From Chlamydomonas sphaeroides (Eukaryota > Chlorophyta > Chlorophyceae > Chlamydomonadales > Chlamydomonadaceae), in contig BDDC01000051.1 in NCBI GenBank assembly GCA_001662425.1, positions 1 through 64,000 of the forward strand: 64,000 bases of DNA, written 5' to 3'. How positions within the stretch are numbered: the stretch's first letter is position 1; each line of letters opens with the position of its first letter. The translations under genes and the position numbers were made by a program. Under the pieces are notes generated by a model that worked only from the letters and a program-made list of their open reading frames with translations, was not told the DNA's origin and ran no database searches. Positions 10,737 to 22,827 of this stretch are shown piece by piece.

Positions 10737-13700
10737 ATGCAGGTCCTGCAGTCCACATGGGGCCTGCGGGCGCAGCGGGCGTTCGCGCCTGCAAGCACGC
10801 GGAGCTCCGCGATGGCGAGGCCGCGCTGCGTTGCAGCCAAAGTAAGGACAGCGAAACAAAGCGCTTCTACTCAACCTCCCCAGACGTCGTGCGGTCAAGG
10901 AGCATGCCGCAAGCTTGGCGCGCATGCACACGCTTACGTGCAATCCGCTCAAGCTCCGAGCGCTTCTTTGCCCAAAGCGCGTGCAGCTCAAGCCCAACAG
11001 GGCGCACGCCCCGAGCCCGACCACGCCGTGCCTGTCCCCCTACCTTCCCCCATCCCTGCGGCCAGGCCTCGAACCAAGCGCTGCCCGCGGCGCTGCTGTT
11101 CGACTGCGACGGCGTGCTCGTGGACACGGAGCGCGACGGCCACCGCATCAGCTTCAACGAGGCCTTCAAGCGCAAAGGCGCGTGCACGCCTGTTACCCTC
11201 GGGCGGGATTTCCCAGCAGATTTCGCCGCCAGGTTGGCGCAGGCCTGGCATCAGCCATCACCGCCGCTGCCCTGCGCCACGACCCACTGTCGCACTGTTG
11301 GTGGGGGGGGTTCTCTGGCTACACGCCAGGGCTTTCCGACAGGGCGCCTCGGCCGCACTCGCCCTCACGCCTGCCGCTGCAGGCCTGGACCACGAGTGGG
11401 GCGTCGAGCTGTACGGCCACCTGCTTGAGATTGGCGGCGGCAAGGAGCGCATGACAAAGTACTTCAACGTACGGCACCGTGCCGTTCCGCCGCACGCGCG
11501 CGCCCGTGCGTCGCGGGCGTAGATGCGCCGTCAGGGGCGGCGCAACGCGCCCGGGGTGCTGTGGGGACGCGCGCCGTGCTGCCCCCCTGACGGCCGATGG
11601 TATCGCAGCGACCCGCGCCCTCCCTTGGTCCTCCCGGGCACGCGGCCTTACGACACCCTGTTGTGATGTGCGTCCTGACACACGCAGCCATGTGCGCTTG
11701 GTCGCTACCGGGCGGGCCTAATGGCCCCTGTCTGGGGCTTCCCGCGGCTCCCACTGCCCCTCCGCTCCCGCTCCCGCTCCCGCCCATTCCCAGGGAGCCA
11801 CCGCGCTCACCAGACACACGCTCGCCGCACCTCCCTCTCCCCCGCTCCCGCCCTTTCCCTCCCTGCTCCCTGGCCGCAGGATCACCTGGACAAGGAGCCG
11901 TTCAAGAGCACTCGGGTACGGCAGGCGCCTCGCACGGCAGCGTCCCCCGTACGTGCCCCTGCCCTGTACCCCTGCCTGCTGCGCTGCGCCCTCCTCGCTG
12001 CCCACCGCCCACCGCCGGCCCCCGCTCGCCCTCCCCTCCCCTTCCCTCCCCTCCCACGCTCCACCACCACCACCAGGACCCCGCCGCCCGCAAGGCGCTG
12101 GTGCAGGAGCTGCACCTGCTCAAGACCGACCTGTTCATGGACCTCATCGAGGAGGGCCGCCTGCCGCTGAGGCCGGGCGTGGCGCGCCTCGTGGGTGCGT
12201 CGCGGGCGGGGCCGCAGCTGCGGCCGCACGTGTCGCGTCGCGGCCAGGAAGGGGGCTGGGGGCCCGGGGGAATTGGAAGGCCGCTGCTCCTGGCGCCGCA
12301 TCGGCCCTGGAAGGCGCAGGGGAGGCCCGGCACCGCCCGCCGCCGGTGCTCGCTTGTGGCTTGCCAACAGCAGCCGGGGGCTGCAGCGGCGCAGCGTCTT
12401 TATGAGCCCGCTTGCCTTGCCGGGCCCTCCACGCCCCGCCTCTCACCGCGCGCCACTCCGCAGCCGAGGCCATGGCCGCGGGCGTGCCGGTGGCGGTGTG
12501 CTCCACGTCCAACGAGCGCGCGGTGGGCAACATCGTCAACGTCATGCTGGGGCCGGAGGTGGCGCGGGTCATGCGCGTGTTCGCGGGTGAGGCACGTCGC
12601 ACTCGGCACTTGCTGTCTGCCCATGACAGCGGCGCCTCCGCACTCCGCCCCTTGCCCTCCGCAACCAAGGCGACGTTGTGTCCCAGAAGCAGGCGGGCCC
12701 TAGCGCCGTGGCCTGCTTCGCCCTGCACACCAACCCTACTTCCCCTTCCGCCCACCTGCCTTCCCACCTAGGTGACGTTGTGCCCAAGAAGAAGCCCGAC
12801 CCCGCCATCTACCTGCTGGCTGCCAAGGAACTGCGCGTGGACCCCCGCAAGTGAGTGGGCCGCTGAGCCAGCCCTCGTACCTCAGTCGATAGAGTCGGTA
12901 GAGTCTGTCGAGTGGAATCGGCAAAAACTTTGAGAAAGATTATTGTACGATGCGAGGGCTGGCCCAGGCCGAGTCACCCATGAGGTGCTCATTGGGAAAG
13001 CCTTGCCGCAACGCGCTGGCGAGTCGCCGCGCCGTCTTCGGTCGCTGCCTCCCTGGGCGGCATACTGCGCACCGCCCGGGGCTCGCTCCCGCACCCGCCC
13101 TGCCACGCTGCTGCGCTGCCGCGCTGCCGCGCAGGTGTGTGGTCATTGAGGACTCGCGCATCGGACTGCGGGCGGCCAAGGCGGCCGGCATGACGTAAGC
13201 CGGCGGGCGCAGGGCACACGGGGAGGGCGCCCGACACGTGGGACCCCGAGGCCGGCCCAGGTCGTTGGGCCCAGGTCGTTGGGTCCAGGTCGTCGGGCCC
13301 AGGTCGTTGGGCCCAGGTCGTTGGGCCCGGGCGTTGGGCCCAGGTCGTTGGGCCCGGGCGTTGGGCCCAGGGCGCGGCGGCGACGGGGACAGAAGGCCTG
13401 GCAGGGCGATGATGCCCGGCGGTGACCGCACCCACTGCATGTAGATGTGCCTTCAGCTATCACTGGACCTGTTGGTAGTGTCCCGTGCGGCCATTGCCTG
13501 AGCGCCCAGTCGGCTGCCCAGTGCGGAGGTGGTGTGGCGGCCTGGGCCGCCTGGCATGCGGTGCTTCGCCAGGTCAGGTGCCGTACCGCCACACCCATCC
13601 GCCGTACACAAAACCGGTTGCACAATCGCCACGCCGCCACCGCCCCCCATGCCCCCGCAGCTGCGTGGTGACTAAGAGCAGCTACACGCAGAATGAGGAC

Positions 13701-14132
13701 TTCACGGGGGCCGACGCAGTGTTCCCCTCCCTGGGCGGCGACGCGGACCCGGTGAGACCCGGCCGCCCGGCCGTCCGGCCGTCCGGCCGTCCGGCCGTCC
13801 GGCCGTCCGGCCGCGCTGCCTGCATCCGACCCGCAGTCACAGGAGTCAGATGTTGCATGCGTGCGGGAGGTTTTTCATGTTTGCTGCCGGGGCGGGGCCG
13901 GGAAGTGCGGACCACTGTGCCAGCGAGCCACAGCGCTCGTGGCACCGCCAGTGCTAGACTAGACATGACACTGCAGGCCCCCGGCCGCTGGCCGCGGGTG
14001 ACTACCGTTGTTGACCTGCTGCTGCTCCCCTCCCTTCCTCCCTCCCCGTCTCCCTGCCCTACCTGTGACCAGGGCCAGGTCAGCCTCAACCGGCTATGCC
14101 GCATCATGGAGCAGGCGGGCGCGCTGGCGTAG
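10737..14132 (+). CDS. HAD-superfamily phosphatase, CbbY-like, plastid-targeted
   Basis: Resembles plant chloroplast CBBY-like proteins, HAD hydrolases that remove phosphate from sugar phosphates such as xylulose-1,5-bisphosphate, an inhibitor of Rubisco. Ten exons: 10737-10841, 11066-11177, 11383-11468, 11880-11915, 12077-12194, 12464-12586, 12772-12850, 13135-13194, 13661-13751, 14073-14132. They total 870 bases, 289 residues, with consistent phases. Exon 1 is a transit-like peptide (MQVLQSTWGLRAQRAF...). HAD motif I is FDCDGVLVDTE, motif II is the Ser/Thr in VCSTSNE, motif III is the lysine of KKKPDPAIY, and motif IV is the acidic pair in EDSRIGLRAAKAAG. The cap region contains IGGGKERMTKYF. 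Intron 2 begins GCGCGT, an apparent GC-AG intron. Intron 8 and the next intron hold short tandem repeats. Substrate is inferred from family only. Confidence 0.9.
13255..13378 (+). repeat. Minisatellite in HAD-gene intron
   Basis: Tandem copies of a 14-16 base unit (GGGCCCAGGTCGTT and the shorter GGGCCCGGGCGTT) fill this part of intron 13195-13660. Confidence 0.9.
13763..13812 (+). repeat. 8-base tandem repeat in intron
   Basis: About six head-to-tail copies of CCGGCCGT lie just downstream of the donor at 13752. Confidence 0.85.
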
Positions 14133-14981
14133 AGGCATGGGGCGCAGATGGCACGCGTTGGCGCCGTGGGGTAAGGCAGGGCGCCCCGGGGGGCGCGCCG
14201 TGTTGCCTGCGGCTGGGCACGGTGGGCGGGCGGACCCGGGCCGAGGCTGGCGCGCCGGCCCGGCCTTTTGCGCCGGCGCTCTTGGGGGCTGGTTGGGGCC
14301 GAGCGTTGTGGGGCGTTGGTTGTGGGTTGGGGGGCGTGAGACGTGAGAGGAGTGCGAAGGATTGCGAAGGAGCGCGAAGGAGCGCGGCGAAGCGGCGGGG
14401 CTATCGATGAAGAAGGCGGCAGGGCTGGCGGGGGCGGCCGGGGCGACGCGGCGACGGCTGTGGTCGCGAGGCCCTCGTGCATGAGGACGCGGCCCAGCCC
14501 TTGGCGACGGCGCTCTGGGGGGCTGGTTGGCGCAGGTCGCGAGCAGTGGTAGGGCTGCGGGCGTCCGTCGCCGCAGGCGGCGGGCCTTGCGCTGGGCTTG
14601 GGTACGATCGTTCTGCGCGCGTGGGCCTCGCGGGGAGACGTGTCCACGTCTTCATTGGCTGGGACATTCAAGCCAGTCCATTGTCGTTGTCCTCGCCCAT
14701 GAGCATGCTTATTTGGGCTGCCGAGCGTCAAGCCGATGTCGCGGCTATCACAACGTCTGTGCGTGCCTCGTGCTGAGGGAAACCCGGGCACGGGCCCTGT
14801 CTTCCGGGGACCACGGCGCTCAGTGCGGCACGCGGCGCGCCGCACGTAGATACCCCCAGCAGCCAGCACCCGTGCTCCCCACCACCCACGACCTCTCAGC
14901 AACCCCGCGCAAGGCCCCCCAATCGTCACCGCGCGCGGCGGCCGCATGTGATGCTGCCAGCAGCTCCATGTAGCACACCAC
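14133..14981. other. Convergent intergenic region
   Basis: Separates the 3' ends of the HAD gene (+) and the M1AP-like gene (-). It is GC-rich with runs such as AAGGAGCGCGAAGGAGCGCG near 14357-14390. No TGTAA or its complement was seen, so neither 3' end is defined. Confidence 0.4.
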
Positions 14982-17900
14982 CTACCGGCCCAGGCCGTGC
15001 TCAGGCCTTTCATTGCTGCCGCTCTGGAGGCTCGCAGCGCGCAGCGGAGCGGAACCACCTTGCCGCCAGCCAGGACGGCGCCGCCGCCGCCTGGCAGCCG
15101 CCGCCGCCTGGCAGCCGCCGCCGCCTGGCAGCCGCCGGCAGCCGCCAGGTGTCCAGGCCTACCGCCGCCACACGGCAGCAAGCCGCGCGCCCGTCCGACG
15201 CCCCTGCCCCTGCCCCTGGCCCTGCCCCTGCCCCTGCTGCTGTTGCTGTTGCTGTTGCTGCGCGGCTGCGTGTGGGGGTGCGTGTGGGGGTGCGCCGGCG
15301 GCACTCACGGAGGGGTCCGCCTGGCCGCCGCCGCGCGCAGAGGCCTGTGGTAGGGCCCAAAGAAGCAGCAGCCGCGACGCACCGTGTCACAGGGCCGCAT
15401 GCCGAACAGCACGGATGTGCACGGCAATACGGACCGGTGCAGATACACACGCGCACCGTACACGCGTGCCGTACCTGTACGACCTGTAGCGGCAGCGCAG
15501 GCCGCGACGGCCGCTGCTGCGGCGGCAGTGGCGGCGGTTGGCCGAAGGCGGCTGGGCCTTGCCCCGGTCCGGGCCCGGGCTCCAGGGCGTTTGGGTGGGG
15601 TTGTGCCGCCAGCGGGCGCTGAGGTGGCAACACAGGCCGCGCAGCAGCCAGCCGGCCGCCAGACGCCCCCACTGAGGACGACGTCCGTCGGGCGGCGCCA
15701 GACGGCGCAGCCCTCGCCAGGTACTGGGGCTGGTGGTAGGATGCCGCCGGGGAAGCGGCGGCGGCGGCGGGCCGCTGCTGGCGCTGGGGTTGCGCCTGGT
15801 ACTGCTCCTGCGGCTGCTGGCACGGCCCCTGGCCCTGCGGCTCGAGGTGACCCTGCTGCTGCTGCTGCGGCGGCGGCGCCTGCGCGTGTGGGTAGGCCTG
15901 CTGAGGATAAGGATGCTGCTGCTGCGGCGGCGGCGGCTGCCACGGCGCCTGGCCCTGCCCCGGCGGCGACGCGCCGCCATGCCAGCTGCCTGCGCCGCCG
16001 CCCCGCGGCGGCGGCGGTGCGTCTTGCTCAGTCTGGGGCTCGGACGCAGCCAGCGCCGGCGGCGCGGCAGTGCCCGCTGCGGCCGGCGAGGGCTCGGGTG
16101 CGGGTGCGGGTGCGGCCACCCTGGGCGCCAGCCGTACGCTGTCGCGCAGTAGCGCCGCCAGCAGCTCGTGGCAGCCGCACGACAGCTCCAGCGGACTGAA
16201 GGCCTCGCCGCCCTCGCCACCCTCGCCACCCTCACCGCCCACGCCGCTCTCGCCGCAAGATCCCGGCCCCCTGCCGGTTTGGGCCTCGGCTGCTGCGCCG
16301 CCGGTCTCCGTGGCGGCGCCGTCAGCCCCGTCCAGCTCGGCCGCCGCCGCCGCCACGGCCGCCGCCGCGGCCGGTGCGTATGCGTCCGCCCCCATCGCAC
16401 CGGCCTCAATCCTGGCGCCGCCGTGAGCCGCCTTGGCCGGCGCAGCCCCATCACCGTCGCCGTCGGTCCGTGTGCTGCCATCACGTGGATCCGACTCAGC
16501 CGCCGCCGCCACGCCAGCGGGCTCCTCGGCGAGCGGCGCCCTGCCCCCGCCCCTGCCCCTCTGCATGGCTTGCCAGCCGGGCAGCTGGCCGAGCGCCCGG
16601 GCCGCAGCGCCCAGCGCCCAGTCCGGCGCCGGGTGGCTGGGCGGCGGCGGCAGCGGCAGCAGCTGCTCCCTGCGCGCGTCCAAGACACGGGTACGGGGAG
16701 GGGCAGCGGCAGGGGCAGGGCAGGGGCTGTGCTGGACATGCACATTTTGCAGTGTACCCGGCGGGCATGCCGTTGGGTTTGGTCGCTACTCGCTGGGCTG
16801 CCGCCGGCAGCCGCACGGCTCACCTCGCAGCCAGCTGGCGCAGCAGGAAGCAGCCGGGGCCCTGCGGCGCGGCACCGTTGGGGGTCGGGTTTGAGTGGCG
16901 AGCGGGTCAAGCGGCGAGCGCGAACCTAACCCCACACTGCTCACACCAACCTGACGCGCTCAAGCCCCGCAGAGCGCAGCGCGGGTCCGCAGCGACTGGG
17001 CCCCAGTGACTCACACATCGTGCCCACCCACCCATCCAGCCGCCGGGGTACCCCATGCGTCCTGCGTGCTGCGCCCCAGGCCCCCGTGCTGCCGGTGGCC
17101 CCGCCCCAACCACCCACCCAGCCACCCACCCACCGGCAGCAGCAGGTACCACTGCAGCAGGCTGGCGGGCGCGGGCGGCGCGGACCCCGGAGGGCCCTCG
17201 CACAGCAGCGCCCTCGCCGAGGCCAGCAGCGCGGAGCCGCGGTGCTGCAGTAGCTGTGGTGCAGGGGCGGTGACCGAGTTGCAGGGCGGCGAGTGCGGGC
17301 GCTCTCGGTGTGCAGGGGCTTGTCGGCGGCGAGTAACTGTGGGGATATGGTGGGACCACGGGCCGGGAGGCAGCGGCACTGACCTGCGCCACCGCCCGTA
17401 GCGCCTCCGCGGCCGCCGGCGACGCCGGCGCCGACGTCAGCTCCGCTGGCTGCTCGCCGCCGCCGCCGCCAGCCACCCAGGCAACGTCACCGTCGCCGCC
17501 ATCGCCGACGGCCGTGACGTGTTCAACCCGTGGGTACGGCAGCAGCACCTGCGGCCAGCCGTACACCAGGGCCGCGTCCACCGCCGCCGCCGGCACAACG
17601 CGCTCCACCACAAGACGGGCCAGCCCGCCGCTGCCGTCACCAGCTTCGCCGCCGTCTCCGTCGACCTCGCCGCTCGTGTGCGCCCACTCCTCGCCCTCCA
17701 GCAGTTCCTGCCGCCAGCCAGGGGAGTCCAGGGGCTTGCAGCGTCACGGCGGCCAATGCGCGGGCCGCGGCTGATTCACGATTCCACGTTTCCACCCATC
17801 GCCTCCGCGCCGGTCCTGCTCAACACCCTCCACAATCTGCACACACAGGCACATCAGCCCGCGCCTCAAAAACGTGACACCCCGCTCAGCAGGTCACACG

Positions 17901-20273
17901 CTCTTGGCTTCATTCTCCTCTCGAAGCCCGCGTACCGCACCTGCGGCGGCGGCGCGCGCCCCGACAGCCGCAGCTCCTGGCCCGGGCCCAGCCGCAGCGT
18001 GAGCGGGTCGGCAGGAGCGCCCTCGGGGGGCAGCAGGCCAGGGCAGGGGCCGGGGCCGGCACCCCGGTCGGCGCCCTGGTGGTGGTGGCGCGGCGCATCC
18101 GCCTCCGCCAGCGCCACGGGGCAGTAGCTGGGGCCGGGGGCTGCGAGACAGGGCAGCCGGCGGGCGTGCGGGCAGGGCGGCGTGTCAGTCCTCAACATTC
18201 CCGCCCCTACATGCCTTGGCCCCACACCGGGCCCTTGCCCCCTCGCCCCAGCCAAAGACGCACCTGGCGCCGGCGCGGGCGGCAGCGTGGGCAGGCCGTG
18301 GCACAGGCACAGCTGCGCCGGCAGCAGCCTGGGCGTGAGGGTGGCCAGCTGGCTGCCCAGGCACACCCGCACCGCCAGCGGGGCCCCCCGCTGCTGAGGA
18401 TGGGGCTGCTGCGGCTGCTGCTCCTGGCAGCGCATCCCGACAGCGGGGGGCCCGGGACCCGGGGCCGCGCCGCCGGCTGGCGCGGGGGCGCCGTTGGCGG
18501 CGTCAGCGCGCTGCAGGCCGTCATCATCGTCGGGTGGTGTGAGCGCCGGCAGCACCAGCAGCAGCGCCGGCGGCCGCGGCGGCGCGGCGAGGCGGGCGAT
18601 CCAGCCGGCGCACAGCCGCTCCAGCTCGCTGGGCTCTGCGGGGGAGCAGTCGGGCTCAAGGTTGGGTACGTGGTGGCGTCCATGGCCCTGGCCTGCGCTT
18701 GGACCGCAACCCCCAGCCCTGCTGATAGCCTCTTTCGCCGAAACCCTGCGCCCAAGCCCTGGGATCCGGCCTCCGGCCTCGGGGCCCACGGCGCCTGGCC
18801 ATGGCCTGCACGGCGCTGCCGCTGCAGCGCGCCAACAGCCCCAGGGGCCCCTGATCCGGTACCTGGGTTTCGGGCTCTGGGCGCACGGCCCGCCTCACCC
18901 GCCGCCACCGACTCCACGTCAGCAATGCCGTACGGCTGCAGCGAGGCACGGAAGGCTGCGGTGTCGGCCGCCGCCGCCGCCTCGACAGCCAGCACGTCGA
19001 CGGGGCCGCCGCCGTAGCCGCCGCCGCCGCCGCCGGTGGGGCCGTCGCCGTCGGCCTGGTTGGGCTGCGCCTGTCCGGCCGGGGCCTGCAGGGGCAGGTA
19101 CGAGGGGCCAGGCCTCCAGCTGTGACGGAGTGCTCGCAGCAACGGCCATGGGGCCGGCCTCCCACCCTCTCCCACAGCAGCAGCACAGGGAGGAGGAGCC
19201 GCAGCAAGCTGCCGCCTCTACTGCCTCCCTGCCCCTGCAGCCCTGACCCTGCCTGAGCTGTTGCCGCTGCCGCCGCCGTTGCTGCCTGCAGCGACTGCTC
19301 GTTGGCCAGGGCCAGGAAGCGCAGCTGTAGCCCGCCCGCGGTGGCCTCCTGGGGATCATGGGGTGGCGGATAGCCCGTGCTGCCTTCGCGAAACCTCGTT
19401 CATCGTGGCAGAGCAGGGCACGGCGGGCGCGGCAGGCGCTGCGGGCAGGGCATGCATGGCGCAGCCCCATCGGGCCTCCCATGATGCCCTCGGGCCTCCC
19501 CTGATGCCCTTGAACCGGCTACAGCCTTCAGGCCACCCTCTTTGATTGTGAGCACCCCTGGCTCCACGGGCCGCCACAAGCTGCCACCAGCACCTGCATC
19601 ACACGCCCCAGCAGCGCGGCTGGCGGCGGGGGGAAGCTGTGGGCCGCAACCAGCACGAGCGTGCGGCCGTGTGGCGCGGCAGCGGCGGCAGCGGGACCGT
19701 GCGCGGCGGAGAGGTGTGCGACTAGGGACCGCAGCGCCAGGACTGCGGGGGCAGGAGGCAAGAAGGGGATAGCCCGGGTAGGTGTGGTGGCACAGGGACG
19801 CAGGGGTAGGTAGGTTGGTTGCCTGTGGGCGCCCCGCTAGGCTGCAGGGAGCTTGTGGGCTTGAAGCACGTACCCAGCTTGCGAGAGTCGGCGGTGGCGG
19901 ACGCGGGGCTGCCGCGCAGGCGTGTGAGCGCGGCCTGGAAGTCGCGTAGCGCGAACGGCGACGGCTTGTAGACGACCTGCACGTAGCAGGAAGATGTAAA
20001 GCGGCAGGCGGCAGGCGTGAGGTTGTGGCAGGCGCGGAGTAGTGTGCGAGGACCTGCCTGCAGCTGCACGGAGGCGCCCTCGCGAGACACGAGCGTGAGG
20101 CCGAGCTCCGGAACGCCGTTCCGCGCGGCTGCGGCGTTGAGCGCCAACAGGTTGGCGAAGCGCGACAACGCGCGGCGCAGCGCGGTTGCTACGCTTTCAT
20201 GAAGCGCGTCGACCAGCAGCACCAGCCGGCGGCAGGGCGGGGTCAGGGGCTCGTGGTCAGCGTCTGGCGCCAT
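14982..20273 (-). CDS. M1AP-like (meiosis 1 associated protein) homologue
   Basis: M1AP in animals acts in male meiosis with the ZZS recombination proteins; a function here is inferred only. Exons on the minus strand: 20273-19874, 19742-19537, 19348-19166, 19085-18899, 18635-18264, 18140-17941, 17734-17384, 17253-17134, 16861-16824, 16669-15475, 15344-15309 and perhaps 15158-14982. Phases agree throughout (about 1154 residues; the animal protein is near 530, and the excess is Ala/Gly/Gln-rich). Resemblance is collinear. An N-terminal VWA-like strand RRLVLLVDALHESVATALRR is followed by RTLVLVAAHSF. Next comes a block around AALVYGWPQVLLPYP, like the animal SLTYGLPFILRP. Then comes LLCEGPPGS...PASLLQWYLLLP, like LLAKGEPPG...PASTFYVIMP. 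The last is FLLRQLAAREQLLPLP, like LLVKAVATRELMLP. The 38-base exon 9 carries part of that last block. The donor of exons 2, 3 and 6 and the last two exons are uncertain. The ATG at 20273 is chosen because the VWA strand follows at once. Confidence 0.65.
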
Positions 20274-20585
20274 TTCCGTAGGGCAACGACCCAGGGGACC
20301 GACTTAAGGTGTCGGCAGCATGCAGCGCTCGCCGGCAGTTTATTAGCCTGGTATTGAAGTGCTGCGCGCCTGTGCTGTGGCTCCAAGGGCACGCAGCTTG
20401 CATGCAAATCCCCGAGCGCGACATTTCGCCAAGGACAGCACACTTCACCCAGCCGGTCGCAGCATCTCCCGCTTGAGTTACTGCACTGTCGTTAGCGAAC
20501 ACCGGCGAGTGTCCAGCGCTGCGGGAGCGCACCTCACCCACCGAGGCACGCGTGCGAGCTTTCTGCTGACTAGCCACTTGCAACC
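20274..20585. promoter_or_regulatory. Shared 5' region between divergent genes
   Basis: Only 312 bases separate the start codons of the M1AP-like gene (-) and the small membrane-protein gene (+). Both promoters must lie here or inside 5' UTRs, so a bidirectional promoter is likely. I see no convincing TATA box. Confidence 0.45.
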
Positions 20586-21060
20586 ATGGGTTTGATTCGC
20601 AACCTGGCAACCTTTGGCGCAGCGGTCGTCGGCTGGAGTGCGTTGATGCCCTTCGTCGTGAAGTCCCGCATGGACGGGGCCGTGCAGAGGTGAAGCAGCT
20701 GAGGTGTATCAGCGAACATCAGCTGCCTCCTTCTCCTTGGAGTTGGTGCCAGCATCACGCCTCATTCCTCACCAAGCCCGAACCGTCCTGACTCAACTCT
20801 GCAGGAACTTGGCGGCGTATGATGCAGCACAGGCGCGGAAAGCAATGGAGCAGGTGAGGGCGCTTTGGTGAAGGGGGCGAGAGCGGGTGTAGGTCAAGCA
20901 GGCGCCCCGTCGTGCCCGTGTGCGGAGACGCCTTCGGCGGCGACTAGGGCTGGCGTCAAGTACGGCACACCCTTGCTTCCTTCAATTCCACGCACTGCCG
21001 GCCCTGCAATCCCTGCAGGCGGTGGGAGGACACATCCCAGCGGGCGCTGGGCACCACTGA
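20586..21060 (+). CDS. Small single-span membrane protein, 64 residues
   Basis: Three exons: 20586-20689, 20805-20853, 21019-21060, with phases consistent (195 bases with stop). The N-terminus MGLIRNLATFGAAVVGWSAL forms one hydrophobic helix. A basic stretch (VVKSRMDG) follows, then an amphipathic tail rich in Ala/Gln/Arg ending IPAGAGHH. The arrangement resembles small accessory subunits of mitochondrial respiratory complexes, but I cannot assign it to one. ATG 20586 is preceded by CAACC, a normal algal context. A TGTAA at 21410 may end the transcript. Confidence 0.65.
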
Positions 21061-21409
21061 CGCTGCGCTCTGGCGCTGACGGGAGCTGTGCCAGCAGTGG
21101 CCACCGGGCCTGCATGGAGGATGCCCCCGCCGGAGTAGCAATGGCGAGCAGGATCGCAGCTTACGGGGCAGGGGTAGGGTACGTTTGGTGAGGCACCCTC
21201 GAGGCACAGCCCAACGGGGGCAGCGTGAGGTGCCGGTGAAGCTGCCGGCTCGAGGCCGCACGTTCCTCGCTGGCTGGCGGCATGGGCGTATGCCTACGCA
21301 GCTCCTGTTTGAGGGCCGTAGCGCGCTGGGCACTTGGGGTCGGTCGGTATGGGGGGTGGAAGGAATGTTAGTTGTGCGAGTTCAGCAGAGGCGCGGCCAA
21401 GCGCTAAAG

Positions 21410-21414
21410 TGTAA
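21410..21414 (+). terminator. Candidate poly(A) signal TGTAA
   Basis: Lies 350 bases after the stop of the small membrane-protein gene. Confidence 0.5.
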
Positions 21415-22827
21415 GCCTTGTCGAGGCGCTGGCCCGTACTCCCCTCCACGCGGCGCGGTGCAGGCCTTGCCGTCCTCTGGGTCGGAGCGCGGCACTAGTC
21501 TGCCGGGGCACACGACCGCTCTCTGCGTGTCGCTATTGAGTACGCCTCTACTGCGCTTGTCACGGCGGCTTAGGCCCATCCTAGCTGGCTGTGCTCTGCC
21601 GGCTGCCCTGCTTCCAGGGCTGGGACGGGGAGGCTCGGAGCGGGGCGCTAGCCTGTCGTGCCACACGCCGCCAGTACTCTGGCGGCTGCTTTTCTTTTTG
21701 ACTTGATGAGTGACACGTCTGCCAGTAGTCTACAGTAAAGAGCAGCCATGGCTCACGGCCACGGTGGACAGATGTCGCAAGAGTAACGAACGGCCGCGGC
21801 GTGCAGCCCGCCACTACCGCGCATCACCGCGAGCGGAGTGCCAACGCCACCTCCTGGCTTGCAGCAACCGAGTCAACGTCTCTCGTATGCTTGCCAGCGG
21901 GGCCACCAAACCTGTCGGCGGCTGGGGTTGGGGCTTCGCCCCTGTTCCGCTCAGGATGGCGGCATCCGAGTCCAACCCAACAAAGCGGCCGGCCTAGGTA
22001 CCCACGACCAGGACAAACTCGCACAATACGCATAAATCAGGAACCAACTTCAACTCCTCAAGCGTTGCTCACTCGGCTCACTCAGCCCGCCAGGCCTCCT
22101 GGCGCGGCGGTGTGCGCCACGCGCAGCAGGCAGCGTGCTGCGCCCTCGCACCCTCACAACACCGGCCTGCCCTTCACTGCGCAATCAACACCGCCCAGCC
22201 GGAACTACACTGCATCCCTCACAACCACTCACGCTTTCTCGACAGCCAGGACAAGCCCATAGCACCCATGCAACCCGAACCCCAACTCCGTCTCCTGCCT
22301 CTGAATAGGATATGATACCCTGAACTCGACAAGCCGTTTGCAATACCGTACCTATGCTTCCATGCTTTTGCGCGGGACTGGTGCTTGAGTGCTCCCGTAC
22401 CCTCCGCACGGCGCCATCAGCCGGGGCTGCCCACCGCTCGCGCGATGTCCTGCGCAGCCCAGCTTCACTGCCGTAACGGTGGTCCACGTAGCGCCCAAGT
22501 GCCCAGCGCCCGCCGCACCCCACCCCGCCGCTGCCCGGCGTCTGCTGAGCCCCCGGGGCCGTGCTGGCGCGGCACCGCCCACAGCGCGCACCAAACCGGG
22601 CTGAGGCACAGCCTCACAGCCCCGGGCCACTGCGCTCAACCTGCGCCAGCGCCCTGCGCGTCGCAGCAGAGTGCCGCTGGCCCTGGCGGCCCCAGCTCCA
22701 GCAGCTAAGTGCAGCCGGAGGGCCCCAGCCACAGCCGTGGCATCAGCGCCAGCGCTCGGCCATAGCCTTGCCAATCGCCGAGCCCTAGCCAGGCTGGGGC
22801 CCTCGGCCACGTCAAGGCTGTGGGGCC
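21415..22827. other. No gene recognised
   Basis: Short open frames on both strands, none with recognisable motifs. Part of it is presumably the 3' UTR of the Rdx-like gene on the minus strand, whose poly(A) site I could not place. The stretch 22500-22825 is rich in GGCCC/CAGC with ALA-type low complexity. Confidence 0.35.

Noticed and set aside
13682..15304. 540-codon open frame on the minus strand
   Set aside because: It overlaps the HAD exons and 3' region in antisense, is Arg/Pro-rich, has no motifs, and reflects the GC-rich codon bias of the opposite strand.
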